The notes under the pieces are model-generated. The model saw only the letters and a list, made by a program, of their open reading frames with translations, was not told the DNA's origin and did not search any database. The position numbers and the translations under genes were made by a program. 64,000 nucleotides of DNA from Microbacteriaceae bacterium (GTDB lineage Bacteria; Actinomycetota; Actinomycetes; Actinomycetales; Microbacteriaceae): the NCBI GenBank assembly GCA_947486475.1, contig CANKTR010000002.1, positions 7,602 through 71,601 of the forward strand. Direction: 5' to 3'. Shown piece after piece: positions 8,840-17,321 of the stretch (positions are counted from its first letter, which is position 1; every line of letters begins with the position of its first letter).

Positions 8840-9418
8840 ATGGCCATCGGTGACGACAAAGCGGAACTACGGGCGTTTGTGCGGTTGACGCGGGCGGCGA
8901 GACCCGCGGGCGAACGGTCCGCGGCGGAACTCGGTTACACCGACGTTCTCGCCCTTCTCGCCGACCAGTTCTCGTGGTCCCGCATCGCGGCGTTTCTCCC
9001 CACCCCGACCGAGCCGCCCATTGCGCGCGGGCTGGACGAACTCGTTCGTCACGGCGTGACGGTGCTGGTCCCCGTTTCGGGACCGGGCGGGTTACTCGAA
9101 TGGGTGAATCTTGACCCCGGCGCAATAGCCAACACAACCCTCGACGCGATGAACATGCCGACCCCCACCGGCGGCGAGCGTGTGTCGGCCGGCAGTTTGG
9201 ATGCGGTGCTCGTTCCCGCCGCCGCCGTCGATCGAGACGGTAACCGGCTCGGTTGGGGAAAAGGCTACTACGACCGGTTTCTCGAAACCGTGGACGGATC
9301 CCCGCTCGTGGTCGCGGTCGTTTACGATTCGGACATCGTCACGTTGGTGCCAACCGAACCGCACGATGTCCCCGTCAACGCCATCGTGACCGAATACGAA
9401 GTCGCGTTCGTTCAATAG
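8840..9418 (+). CDS. 5-formyltetrahydrofolate cyclo-ligase
   Basis: A 192-residue enzyme converting 5-formyl-THF to 5,10-methenyl-THF with ATP. Seen: KAELRAFVRLTRAARPA basic N-terminal helix, the hydrophobic middle RIAAFLPTPTEPP, and the hallmark RDGNRLGWGKGYYDRFLE close to the C-terminus followed by PTEPHDVPVNAIVTE. The window gives no operon partner on the plus strand. The stop overlaps the stop of a small minus-strand reading frame by seven bases. Confidence 0.93.
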   Translation: MAIGDDKAELRAFVRLTRAARPAGERSAAELGYTDVLALLADQFSWSRIAAFLPTPTEPPIARGLDELVRHGVTVLVPVSGPGGLLEWVNLDPGAIANTTLDAMNMPTPTGGERVSAGSLDAVLVPAAAVDRDGNRLGWGKGYYDRFLETVDGSPLVVAVVYDSDIVTLVPTEPHDVPVNAIVTEYEVAFVQ

Positions 9419-9555
9419 TGCGGCGGTTTGTCCGCTTTCAACCGCTCGTCGTTTTCCTTCTCGGAATGCCGGTCGGGTTCCGGGGTCGGCGTCGGGTCCG
9501 TTCCCGGAGGCGCGGGACGAACAACGCGGCGCTTAGGGGGTTTCTTGTCCGTCAC
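9412..9555 (-). CDS. Small basic/proline-rich hypothetical protein (candidate)
   Basis: A 47-residue reading frame from a GTG that lies 23 bases inside the 3' end of the large helicase-like gene, with GAGAGAG eight bases upstream. The product is rich in Lys, Arg and Pro (VTDKKPPKRRVVRPAPPGTD then PTPTPEPDR) with a charged tail ending KADKPPHY. It resembles the short disordered proteins that often trail such genes, but I recognise no family. It may be non-coding; coupling to the upstream gene is the main argument for it. Confidence 0.4.
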   Translation of the reverse strand: MTDKKPPKRRVVRPAPPGTDPTPTPEPDRHSEKENDERLKADKPPHY

Positions 9556-12500
9556 GAAGGACTCTCTCGATGTGATCGGCCACGAGGTCGGGACTGAGGA
9601 ACAACTGCAGTTCGTGCACACGCACGTATCGCCAGCCGCAGCGGGCCAACATCGCGGGGCGAATTCGGAGTCCTTCGCGCAGCGTCATCGGCATGATGTT
9701 GTCGTCAATATCAATCGCCACGCAGGCGTCACCAATTCGAGCGGCAAGTGGAATCCCCGGAACATCGGTGAGGAGGGTCGCACCGCGTTTACTCAGGCGC
9801 TCACCGAGGTCGTTGAGCAAGTGGTGTTGGTTCGCCGGTTCGGGGACGAAGGCGAGAGTGTCGTCGATGAATTCACCGAGCAGCCGAACTCCCCGCGACA
9901 TTCGCTCTTCACGTAATTCGGCGGTGGACAACGCTGAAATCACGGTGAGGTGTCTCGTTGCGCGGGTGACCGCAATCGCAACAAGCCGTTCGCCGCTGTC
10001 GGTGGACAACGCGCCGAGGTCACTGAGAACGCGGCCGTGCGGGCTGCGCCCGAACCCGAGGGCGAAGATCACCCGGTCGCGTGTGACCGCGGACGCCTGG
10101 TGGAGGCTCAACACGACGAACGGGGTGTCCTCGTGACGGGCGAAGAAATCCTGAAGCGTTCGATTCGCGGGCAGAGCACTCTGAATCGCGTCCTGGACTC
10201 GCGCGACCGTCAACGCCGATGCGCTCACCACCATCAACGATTGTTCGGGGTGAAGGGTCGCATGTTCGACGACGTTCGCGACAATCGCGTCCAGCTCCGA
10301 CGCGGTCGCTTCGATCCGTCCCGTCTTTTCGTCGAGGGGCCCTTTGCCGTCGATTGTGATGAACGACAATCCCAATTCACCGAGTGACGTCGATGCCAGC
10401 GGCCACGACCGCAGACCGCCCGAATACAGGTGCTGCGCGATTTGCGCGGCGAGTCCCGTGCCGAGGGGACGATAAGACATGGTCATCGCGTGGGTCGGCA
10501 GAATCCGTGCGAGCTCAGACAGAATCGAACGAGCGGCAACGCCTGCGTCTAGCTCATCGTCGGGGGTGATGGTGAACGGAGTGGGGTGGTCGGTCACGGG
10601 GTCGCCGAACGCCACGATCTGTTTCCCGCGTGAAATCGCCGGCGCGGCTTCGGCGACAGAGATGGCACCCGCATCCACCAGAATCACGACGTCAAACTGC
10701 TGAACGACCGCGAGCGAACTGACGGAATAGGGCGACACACACCACACCGGCGCGAGAATGTCGGTCAGGATTGGTGCGACCGACGCGAGGTTTCGCGCTG
10801 TGGTCGGCCCGACCGTCAGAGCGGTCTTGATGGCGGCGGATTCGTCGGGGAGATCCACCAACGCGATACGCCACGCCTCAGCGAGCGAGTGCGCCAGTTT
10901 GTGCGCGTTGCCCGTGATGTGTGCCTGATCGACCAAGCGGAAATCCTGTTCCAGTCGGTCAAGAATCGTGGTGTCGGCGCCGAGCAGTTGTCGACGGTCA
11001 CTGATGATGGCTTCGAGGACTCCGCGCCACCACGCGAGTTGCAATTCCGCGGTGATGATGTCTCGGGTGACGATTCGCCCGCTGAACGCGGTGAGCAGCC
11101 CCTCGAGGCCGCGGCCCCGCATCGCCTCCGTGATGGTGCTGCGTTCTTGGACGGTGTCGATGCTCACGGTGTCCTGCGCAAGTGCTGACACCAGCGACGT
11201 GACGACGGCACGGGGTTCCGAGGACAGGTTGCGTCCGAGGACAGTATTGAGCGTTGCCAGGTCGGACAGTACCTCGTCGAGGTGCTCACCGAGCCCGAGG
11301 AAACCCGCGGGAACGGCGGGCCGGTAGGCGGCGTTGACGAGGGAATTCCACCCCTGTCGAGCATCCCGCGCAGCACTCAGCGCCTCGAACATGTCGGGGA
11401 CATGAGCGCCCGGTCGCTGGAATTCCTTCGCCAGTTTCTTGAGTCGACGCCGCTGGTTTCCCGGCATCGCGCTGTCCCGTGTCTTGGGCGCGAACGCCGA
11501 CACGAAGTCGTCAATCGACCGATCGAACAACTCGGGGGTGAACTTATCGAGTGTGCCGCTCACCCGCCGGAGCGTGTCCAGACGGAACTTCAGGTCGTCG
11601 AACGTGACGCCGGTGCCGAGCGGTGTCGGTTGCAGGATTTCGGTGGCCATCGCGTCCAGTGTGGAGAGACTGACACCGTCGAGTCGCGACGCCGCGGCAA
11701 ACGCCGCTTTGGCGTGTTCGGCATCGGTGAAGTGCGCGGTCGCCCACGGCGAGTGAATCTGTGCCGACTGGAATTGTCCCAGGTCGGCGGCGGCGAGAAT
11801 CATCGATACGACCTCGTCCATTGTCGACGTCAACGCAATGACGGTGTCGACAGTCAACGACACCTCGTTGACAGCGTCCGTCGTGTTCGTCAAGCGCGCG
11901 AGTTCGCGAATGGCGTCGAGGACACTCACTCGGAACCGGGGGTCGGGCTGGTTCAGTGCGGTTCGATAATCGGCGATGACGGACCGCATGCGCAACAACG
12001 CAGCGTCGACATCCATGGTGTTGGGAACCGCCGTCTTTTCGATTCGGCTAATCGACCGAATGAGGTCGGCTTTGAGTGTGGCGGGAGACGCCCCGAGCCC
12101 GTCGAGCCCCAGCCCACGGAACCGGCGACGAATGTCGTCGAGACGAGCGCGGCGCGGCCCGACCACGAGCACCCTTTTACCCGAACGGATGAGCTCACCG
12201 ACGGCGTTGACAATCGTTTGCGTCGCGCCAGAACCCGACGGCGTTCCGACGACAATCGAATTACCCGCAACGATGTGGGCGACGATTCGTTCCTGTTCCG
12301 GATCCGCATCGAGCAACAGACTGTCCGTGTCAAGGCTTCGCGTGTCGGAATTGCCGGGGTCAACCGCCGCATGGCTTTCGGTGACGAGGCGTCCCGAGTT
12401 CGTGTTTCCGCCGATGGTATCGAGCAGCGGGTGGTCGAGAATCCGCGACGCGGCGACCATTTCGGACGCAACGTCGCTGAGGTTGGCAATGGCGAGTGTG

Positions 12501-13168
12501 GGGACAACCGTCGCGCTGTCGAGGTGAGCAATCAGCCCGTGCAATCGGTCGAGAGCGCCGTTCGGTCGGAAGGACCCGTTGTCGTTGGTGAGCGCGACGA
12601 ACGCCCGCTCGTCCAGCGCAATCCCGAACTGCAGGGCGAGTTCGCGGGCGAGCGCAGGGTTCAGGTGCAGTGCGCCCGTGAGTTGCACCTCCAGATCGTC
12701 GCCCTTGCGGTGCATCGAAATCGGTCGCACCAGCATCGGTGCAGTGAAGTGAGCGTCACCGTTCGTCCACGACACCAATCCGACTGCGAGAAAGACCGAA
12801 TCGATCCCCCGAGCGGCGGCCAACTCGACCGCTTTGTCGTTGATGCGCGACGCGCGTTGGCGAGCGCGGTGCAGGGCGACATCGTCGCGAACGAGGTTTC
12901 GCAGAAGTGTCGGCGTTCCCGCAAAAAATCGCGCGAGGCCGCCCGGGTGTCCGGTGCTCAGTTCAACCGCGTTGCCGGTGGGGAAATGCAGAAGGGGGTT
13001 GACCCCACCGAGGGCCGCGAGTTCGTCACGCCATTCTTCCCACACCGACTGGGCAACGTTCGTGACGGTGGCGGAGGGATTTCCTGTGGTCAGATTCGAC
13101 GGGTCATCAAATTCGGACAGCGCGCGGGAAAGATCGCCTGTCCAGTCGTTTTCATACCGCTCCGACAC
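9533..13168 (-). CDS. Large DUF4011/SF1 helicase-like protein with degenerate ATPase motifs
   Basis: A 1211-residue protein. N-terminal part (about 40-190) resembles DUF4011: GGVNPLLHFPTG and SVFLAVGLVSWTNGDAHFTAPMLVRPI. Next comes an SF1 helicase-like segment opening LDADPEQERIVAHIVAGNS, but the P-loop at residues 308-317 reads GTPSGSGATQ, with Ala where the catalytic Lys should be. The motif II region reads VVILVDAGAIS, without the usual Asp-Glu. A UvrD-like C-terminal part follows (VVLSLHQASAVTRDRVIFALGFGRSPHG), then a VSR/DUF559-like nuclease-fold remnant (ACVAIDIDDN, LARCGWRYVRVHELQLF). Related multidomain proteins handle nucleic acids and some occur in defence loci. This one is probably inactive as an ATPase. 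Confidence 0.75.
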   Translation of the reverse strand: MSERYENDWTGDLSRALSEFDDPSNLTTGNPSATVTNVAQSVWEEWRDELAALGGVNPLLHFPTGNAVELSTGHPGGLARFFAGTPTLLRNLVRDDVALHRARQRASRINDKAVELAAARGIDSVFLAVGLVSWTNGDAHFTAPMLVRPISMHRKGDDLEVQLTGALHLNPALARELALQFGIALDERAFVALTNDNGSFRPNGALDRLHGLIAHLDSATVVPTLAIANLSDVASEMVAASRILDHPLLDTIGGNTNSGRLVTESHAAVDPGNSDTRSLDTDSLLLDADPEQERIVAHIVAGNSIVVGTPSGSGATQTIVNAVGELIRSGKRVLVVGPRRARLDDIRRRFRGLGLDGLGASPATLKADLIRSISRIEKTAVPNTMDVDAALLRMRSVIADYRTALNQPDPRFRVSVLDAIRELARLTNTTDAVNEVSLTVDTVIALTSTMDEVVSMILAAADLGQFQSAQIHSPWATAHFTDAEHAKAAFAAASRLDGVSLSTLDAMATEILQPTPLGTGVTFDDLKFRLDTLRRVSGTLDKFTPELFDRSIDDFVSAFAPKTRDSAMPGNQRRRLKKLAKEFQRPGAHVPDMFEALSAARDARQGWNSLVNAAYRPAVPAGFLGLGEHLDEVLSDLATLNTVLGRNLSSEPRAVVTSLVSALAQDTVSIDTVQERSTITEAMRGRGLEGLLTAFSGRIVTRDIITAELQLAWWRGVLEAIISDRRQLLGADTTILDRLEQDFRLVDQAHITGNAHKLAHSLAEAWRIALVDLPDESAAIKTALTVGPTTARNLASVAPILTDILAPVWCVSPYSVSSLAVVQQFDVVILVDAGAISVAEAAPAISRGKQIVAFGDPVTDHPTPFTITPDDELDAGVAARSILSELARILPTHAMTMSYRPLGTGLAAQIAQHLYSGGLRSWPLASTSLGELGLSFITIDGKGPLDEKTGRIEATASELDAIVANVVEHATLHPEQSLMVVSASALTVARVQDAIQSALPANRTLQDFFARHEDTPFVVLSLHQASAVTRDRVIFALGFGRSPHGRVLSDLGALSTDSGERLVAIAVTRATRHLTVISALSTAELREERMSRGVRLLGEFIDDTLAFVPEPANQHHLLNDLGERLSKRGATLLTDVPGIPLAARIGDACVAIDIDDNIMPMTLREGLRIRPAMLARCGWRYVRVHELQLFLSPDLVADHIERVLRDGQETP

Positions 13169-13202
13169 GTTCTTACGCTAGTCGGAACCCCGCAAAATCA
13201 AG

Positions 13203-13245
13203 GGAACCACTCCGATACCGCCACAAGCGGTAACGGAGTGGTTCC
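13203..13245 (-). terminator. Strong hairpin terminator of the Fn3/RCC1 gene
   Basis: Perfect 12-bp arms GGAACCACTCCG / CGGAGTGGTTCC with further inner pairing TACCGC / GCGGTA lie just after the stop of the secreted-protein gene. CTTGATTTTG follows on the minus strand as a modest T-rich tail. Confidence 0.8.
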
Positions 13246-13251
13246 GATGGG

Positions 13252-16200
13252 TTAGGAGACGGGTACGACCATCCGGCTCGGCTCGCTGGACCCGAGTTTG
13301 GACTTCGCAACAACCGTGACCGTCCACTTCGTCGCCCCGGGCATCTTGCTGAAGTTCGCCGATGTCCCCGTGACAGTTTTCGTCAGGGTCTTGTTTCCCT
13401 TCTTCAGAGTCACCGTGTACTTTGTCACCGGATTCCCTCCGTTGTAGGTCGGCGCGCTCCACGAGACCGTCACGTTCCCGTGCGAGGGCGACACCGCGCG
13501 CGCGTTCACAACGGGTAACGGGGCGGCGCCCTTTACCTGGATCGACACAGCCCCGGTCGACACAACGCCCATTCCGCGGATCAGGTAGCGACCCGATTTC
13601 GTTGCGCACACCGTGAGTGTTGCGATTCCGTTCGCGCCCACCGTGGCCGCGAGCTTCGCTCCCTTGCACTTCTGGGTGGCTCCGGCGGGGGGCGCAATCG
13701 ACACCGTGGCCCCAACTGCGCTGCGTGTGCTGCGGCCGTCCGCCGAGACAGATCCGCTGGTTTTCAGGGTCAACGTGACGAGCGATCCCGCCACTGGCTC
13801 GGTCGTGATGACGGGTGTTTCCACCCACGGCATGTCCTCAAGAACGAATTCCGCGTCGCCGTCACCCAGGGGACCGGACGCGCGTTGAATGAGAATTCCA
13901 TCGTTGTATTCGACCAACACTCGCGATTCGTCGGAGGAGTATCCCGACAGATAAACCTCGCCGTATTCGTTCGTCACACCGCTCGTGACGGTCTCCGGAG
14001 CGGTGAACCGCGCACCGTCCACCGAGGCAGACGCGGACAGGGCGGTGACACTCACCGTGGCGCCCACGACGGGTAGTCCGTTTGACAAGACGACTCGAAC
14101 CGTGTGTGTTGATTGAGACGGTTCGGGCGGCAACGTGATGACCGAATCGGTTGAGAAACCGATGGTGGTGGTCGCTTCGTAGTTCGCGATGGCACCACCC
14201 AACAGCTGAACGTCCCGGAGGGTCACATCGACGGGGCCTGCGGGAATGAACGGGAAGGTTGCCCGCCCATCGACGGTCAGTCCGTAGTCGAGCGCCGACT
14301 CGAACGATCCGTCCCGCTTTCGCCACGTGACCTGGCCGCCGTAAACGGGTTGACCGTCGGCGTCGCGAACCGCGATTGCGTGTGACACGAGACCCGTTGT
14401 GTAGGCCGTGACGGTCTCGGAAAAGGAGGAGGTTCCCGCGGCGTTCACTGCGCTGAGCCGAATCGCGATCGCCGAACCCAGAGCAAGTCCCGTCAGAATC
14501 GCCGAGGTTTCGCCGGCAGAGACGGTTCTGGAACTCCACGTGGTTCGGTCAGTGCTCCAGTCCAGTTGGTAACTCAACACGGGTTCGTGCGGCGACGACA
14601 CGGGTCGCCACGCAACGGTCACCGAATTGGCTGTACTCGCCGAAACCGTCGGGGTACCGGGTCGCTGGGGTGGCAACGCGGTCGATACCGCGAGGACGTC
14701 AGATCTCGGTCCGGTTCCCGCCGAACTCGTCGCCGAGACGCGAACCTCGGCGGTCGACAGCGTCGCGAGTTCGGGTGACGTCCAACTGTTCACGCCGGCA
14801 GCAATCGGAACGGTCCTCCATGAGCCGTCCGCCAAACGCCAGTCCAGCAGGTAGCCGCTCAGGGCAAAGTCCCCCGCGTGAGGTGTCGCCCACGACACCG
14901 TTACGGTGCGGGCGGTGCGAGCGGTCTGTGTCAGATTCGTCACCGTGGCGGGTGCTGCGGCTGAACGAACGGTCCACGGTCCAAAGGCAGGGACAATCTT
15001 GGGAACAGTGGTTGACGACACACCCAGGCGCAAATCGCCGATGTTTCCCCAGCAGTAGACGGTCGCGGAAACACCGATGGCACATGATCTTTTGATCCCC
15101 CCGACTTCGTCGTCATTCTCTGCCAGTCGAACGATTGGTTCGGGGAGACGTGCTGTTGTAGTCCCGGAGGAGAAACTGCCGTCGCCGAGTTGACCGACAT
15201 CGTTCGACCCGCCACATTTCACCGTGCCGTCCATAATCACCGCGCACCAATGTCCGGGATAAGCCTGGATCTCGACAACGTCGGTGAGTCCGGCAATTGT
15301 CGAAAAAGCCACACCGATATTGTCAAAACAAATCACCGAATTCTGCATGGTGAGTGCACAGGTTCCCCCACTGTGCGCATCAAGTTGCCGAGCGGTGGGT
15401 GCTGCTGGGTTCGAAGCCCAGCGGTAAGAAATGGCGCCGGCCGTGAGGCAGGTGATTGTGTCATCCCACTGAATTGCGCAAAGACCATCGAGGTCCTTCA
15501 CCCCCCGAAGTTGGAGCGCCGGGGTAAGAAGGTGCTTGCCAAAACGGTCATTGCTCCAGCGCCCCCAGCACCACACCTCTTTGCTGTCGGAAAGAGCACA
15601 GCCCGTGTTGCCGGAGACCGAGATATCCACGATGTTCTCGGGCAGTCCTTCAACCACAAAGTTCCCCGCCGGCATGCCGGCGTATCCCAGCCCCTGCTGA
15701 CCCTGCTCGTTAGATCCACTGACACACACCACGCCTCGGGACTTCGAGAGAACACACGAAAGGTCGATGTACCACCTCTGGGCATAGCCAACCCGCTTGG
15801 TAACATCCGTGACACGAACCGACGGCAATATCCTGTTCGGATCGTCGATGTCCGTTCCCGACTGGTAAACCTTCGTTCCGTCGACGCAGTTGAATCGACC
15901 GGATGGATCTGCGGCACACGTTCCAAATTGGTTGGAAACGAATTCCTCACCAATTCCCAGCACCGACGCGGGGCCGGTACCGTTCGCGTTGACGGCCGCC
16001 ACACGGAGTTCGTAGTCTCGACCCGCCTCGAGTCCGGTCACGGTAGCGGATCGCACGGTCGATACCCCGTCATTGAATACGGTCCACGACCCGCCTGCAA
16101 CGCGATGTTCGATGGCGTAGTCCGTGATGGACGAAGACCCAGGGCCTCGAGGCGCGTCCCACGACAACGCGACCGACCCTGGTCCGTTGCCGTCGTAGCG

Positions 16201-16338
16201 CACCGACGGAATGGGTCCGGGTGCGTCGACCCCCGCAGCACCAGCGGGCGAACCCGTCAGTTGGGCGGGAACCACGATGAGCGCGGCGAGGAGGAAGCCA
16301 AGTGCCCGTGACACTCGTTGCTGAGTAATTGTCTGCAT
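13252..16338 (-). CDS. Secreted multidomain protein: fibronectin III and RCC1-like repeats
   Basis: A 1028-residue exported protein. Residues 1-35 form a Sec signal peptide ending near GSPAGAAG. Then come an Fn3 domain (about 40-125), an RCC1-like propeller (about 130-440) whose repeats carry paired cysteines (CALSDSKEVWCWG, CAVIMDGTVKCGGSNDVGQLG, CAIGVSATVYCWG), two more Fn3 domains (about 455-640), prealbumin/CNA-B-like beta domains (about 645-850), and a last Fn3 domain. No LPXTG motif or C-terminal membrane anchor is visible, so it is probably secreted or held noncovalently. Such architectures are usually binding or adhesive; the ligand is unknown. A terminator follows directly. Confidence 0.85.
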   Translation of the reverse strand: MQTITQQRVSRALGFLLAALIVVPAQLTGSPAGAAGVDAPGPIPSVRYDGNGPGSVALSWDAPRGPGSSSITDYAIEHRVAGGSWTVFNDGVSTVRSATVTGLEAGRDYELRVAAVNANGTGPASVLGIGEEFVSNQFGTCAADPSGRFNCVDGTKVYQSGTDIDDPNRILPSVRVTDVTKRVGYAQRWYIDLSCVLSKSRGVVCVSGSNEQGQQGLGYAGMPAGNFVVEGLPENIVDISVSGNTGCALSDSKEVWCWGRWSNDRFGKHLLTPALQLRGVKDLDGLCAIQWDDTITCLTAGAISYRWASNPAAPTARQLDAHSGGTCALTMQNSVICFDNIGVAFSTIAGLTDVVEIQAYPGHWCAVIMDGTVKCGGSNDVGQLGDGSFSSGTTTARLPEPIVRLAENDDEVGGIKRSCAIGVSATVYCWGNIGDLRLGVSSTTVPKIVPAFGPWTVRSAAAPATVTNLTQTARTARTVTVSWATPHAGDFALSGYLLDWRLADGSWRTVPIAAGVNSWTSPELATLSTAEVRVSATSSAGTGPRSDVLAVSTALPPQRPGTPTVSASTANSVTVAWRPVSSPHEPVLSYQLDWSTDRTTWSSRTVSAGETSAILTGLALGSAIAIRLSAVNAAGTSSFSETVTAYTTGLVSHAIAVRDADGQPVYGGQVTWRKRDGSFESALDYGLTVDGRATFPFIPAGPVDVTLRDVQLLGGAIANYEATTTIGFSTDSVITLPPEPSQSTHTVRVVLSNGLPVVGATVSVTALSASASVDGARFTAPETVTSGVTNEYGEVYLSGYSSDESRVLVEYNDGILIQRASGPLGDGDAEFVLEDMPWVETPVITTEPVAGSLVTLTLKTSGSVSADGRSTRSAVGATVSIAPPAGATQKCKGAKLAATVGANGIATLTVCATKSGRYLIRGMGVVSTGAVSIQVKGAAPLPVVNARAVSPSHGNVTVSWSAPTYNGGNPVTKYTVTLKKGNKTLTKTVTGTSANFSKMPGATKWTVTVVAKSKLGSSEPSRMVVPVS

Positions 16339-16392
16339 GGGCCCAAGTTAGACCGGGCCACGGACACGTTATTTTTCACCGTGCCGCTGGAG

Positions 16393-16417
16393 CGGGAGAG
16401 TGCAGTGCACTCTCCCG
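16393..16417. terminator. Palindromic hairpin between tRNA-Arg and the Fn3/RCC1 gene
   Basis: An 11-bp perfect stem CGGGAGAGTGC / GCACTCTCCCG with a three-base loop, 39 bases downstream of tRNA-Arg on its strand and about 55 bases upstream of the secreted-protein gene. It lacks a T-tract. It could end tRNA transcription or act as an operator for the downstream gene. Confidence 0.45.
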
Positions 16418-16455
16418 TCTGACTCAACGTGCAGAGAAACGACGGCCTTAAGATG

Positions 16456-16527
16456 TGCCGCTGGAGGGACTCGAACCCCCAACCCTTTCCTTAGGACGGA
16501 ACTGCTCTTCCATTGAGCTACAGCGGC
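16456..16527 (-). tRNA. tRNA-Arg (anticodon CCT)
   Basis: A 72-base cloverleaf with acceptor arms GCCGCTG / CAGCGGC, anticodon loop GTCCTAA (anticodon CCT, codon AGG), T-loop TTCGAGT and discriminator A. The first anticodon-stem pair is a G-A mismatch; the rest pairs. Confidence 0.93.
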
Positions 16528-16555
16528 GACCTCACCAGTAAACCACGAGCGGGTT

Positions 16556-17047
16556 CTAGGCCGCGAGGTACTCGCTCCACGCGGGGACGTCGCGGTCGAT
16601 GCCGCGGACGAGCCACGCCGTTCCGTGGGGCTGACGCGGTTGAGAATTGAGTGTCCAGCCGAGTTCCCGCAGGGTGCGATCGGCTTTCTGGTTGTTGCAC
16701 CGCACACAGCAGGCGACGAGGTTTTCCCAACTGTCCGATCCACCGCGCGATTTCGGTTGGACGTGGTCGATGGTGTTCGCGGTGTTGCCGCAATACGCAC
16801 AGCGGTTGTTGTCTCGGCGCAAAACCCCGCGCCGGGTGAGCGGGACACCTTTGGTCATGGGCACACGAACGTAACGGCTGAGGATGATGACGCTCGGCCG
16901 GTCCCACAAACCCGAGATTCCAAAGACGGGGTGGTCCGGCTCGTGGGCGAGTATGTTCGCTTTTCCGGTCATTACCAAAACGAGTGCGCGGCGGTACGAA
17001 ACAACGGCGAGCGGTTCATAGCCTGCGTTGAGGACGAGGGTTCTCAT
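16556..17047 (-). CDS. HNH endonuclease
   Basis: A 163-residue protein of the conserved actinobacterial HNH family. Seen: N-terminal LVLNAGYEPLAVVSYRRALVLV, then a zinc-ribbon HNH core CAYCGNTANTIDHVQPKSRGGSDSWENLVACC with two CxxC pairs and the catalytic His, closing with the Asn/Lys-rich RCNNQKADRTL. Members are widespread and chromosomal, usually as single genes without a methylase; the biological target is unknown. ATG start with GAAAGGA at good spacing. It lies just upstream of tRNA-Arg on the same strand, downstream of the NlpC terminator. Confidence 0.9.
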   Translation of the reverse strand: MRTLVLNAGYEPLAVVSYRRALVLVMTGKANILAHEPDHPVFGISGLWDRPSVIILSRYVRVPMTKGVPLTRRGVLRRDNNRCAYCGNTANTIDHVQPKSRGGSDSWENLVACCVRCNNQKADRTLRELGWTLNSQPRQPHGTAWLVRGIDRDVPAWSEYLAA

Positions 17048-17117
17048 GGTGTTCCTTTCGTTCCCACATGGCCTGTGGGATGTCGGGCTGTGTTGATCGT
17101 CGCTCGTGTCTTAACCG

Positions 17118-17145
17118 AAAAAGGCACCGTCGCTATGACGATGCC
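17118..17145 (-). terminator. Rho-independent terminator downstream of the NlpC/P60 gene
   Basis: On the minus strand a 9-bp stem GGCATCGTC / GACGGTGCC (one G-U pair) is followed directly by TTTTT. The 176 bases between the NlpC stop and this hairpin (17146-17321) hold no convincing gene. Confidence 0.85.
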
Positions 17146-17321
17146 CCTTCTTATCCGCGCCCTGGTCGGGGCGCATCGGTACTCGGACTTATCGGGTGTT
17201 CCCAGTCGAAACCTCGGGGTGAGGTTCGGTGGGACCCGCCAAGTCCGTTACGGACACGAGGTGTGATGTTCACATTTACAGACTACGCCCGTGGCGCGCC
17301 GAGTTCGGTATTGCCGTGAGG

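Noticed and set aside
11282..13255. 657-codon open frame on the plus strand
   Set aside because: Antisense shadow of the large helicase-like gene; composition is Arg/Val/Gly-rich with no family motifs, as expected from codon bias on the opposite strand.
17048..17321. Reading frames of 60-100 codons in the HNH-NlpC spacer
   Set aside because: No ribosome-binding sites or protein-like composition; a good terminator lies within the spacer instead.
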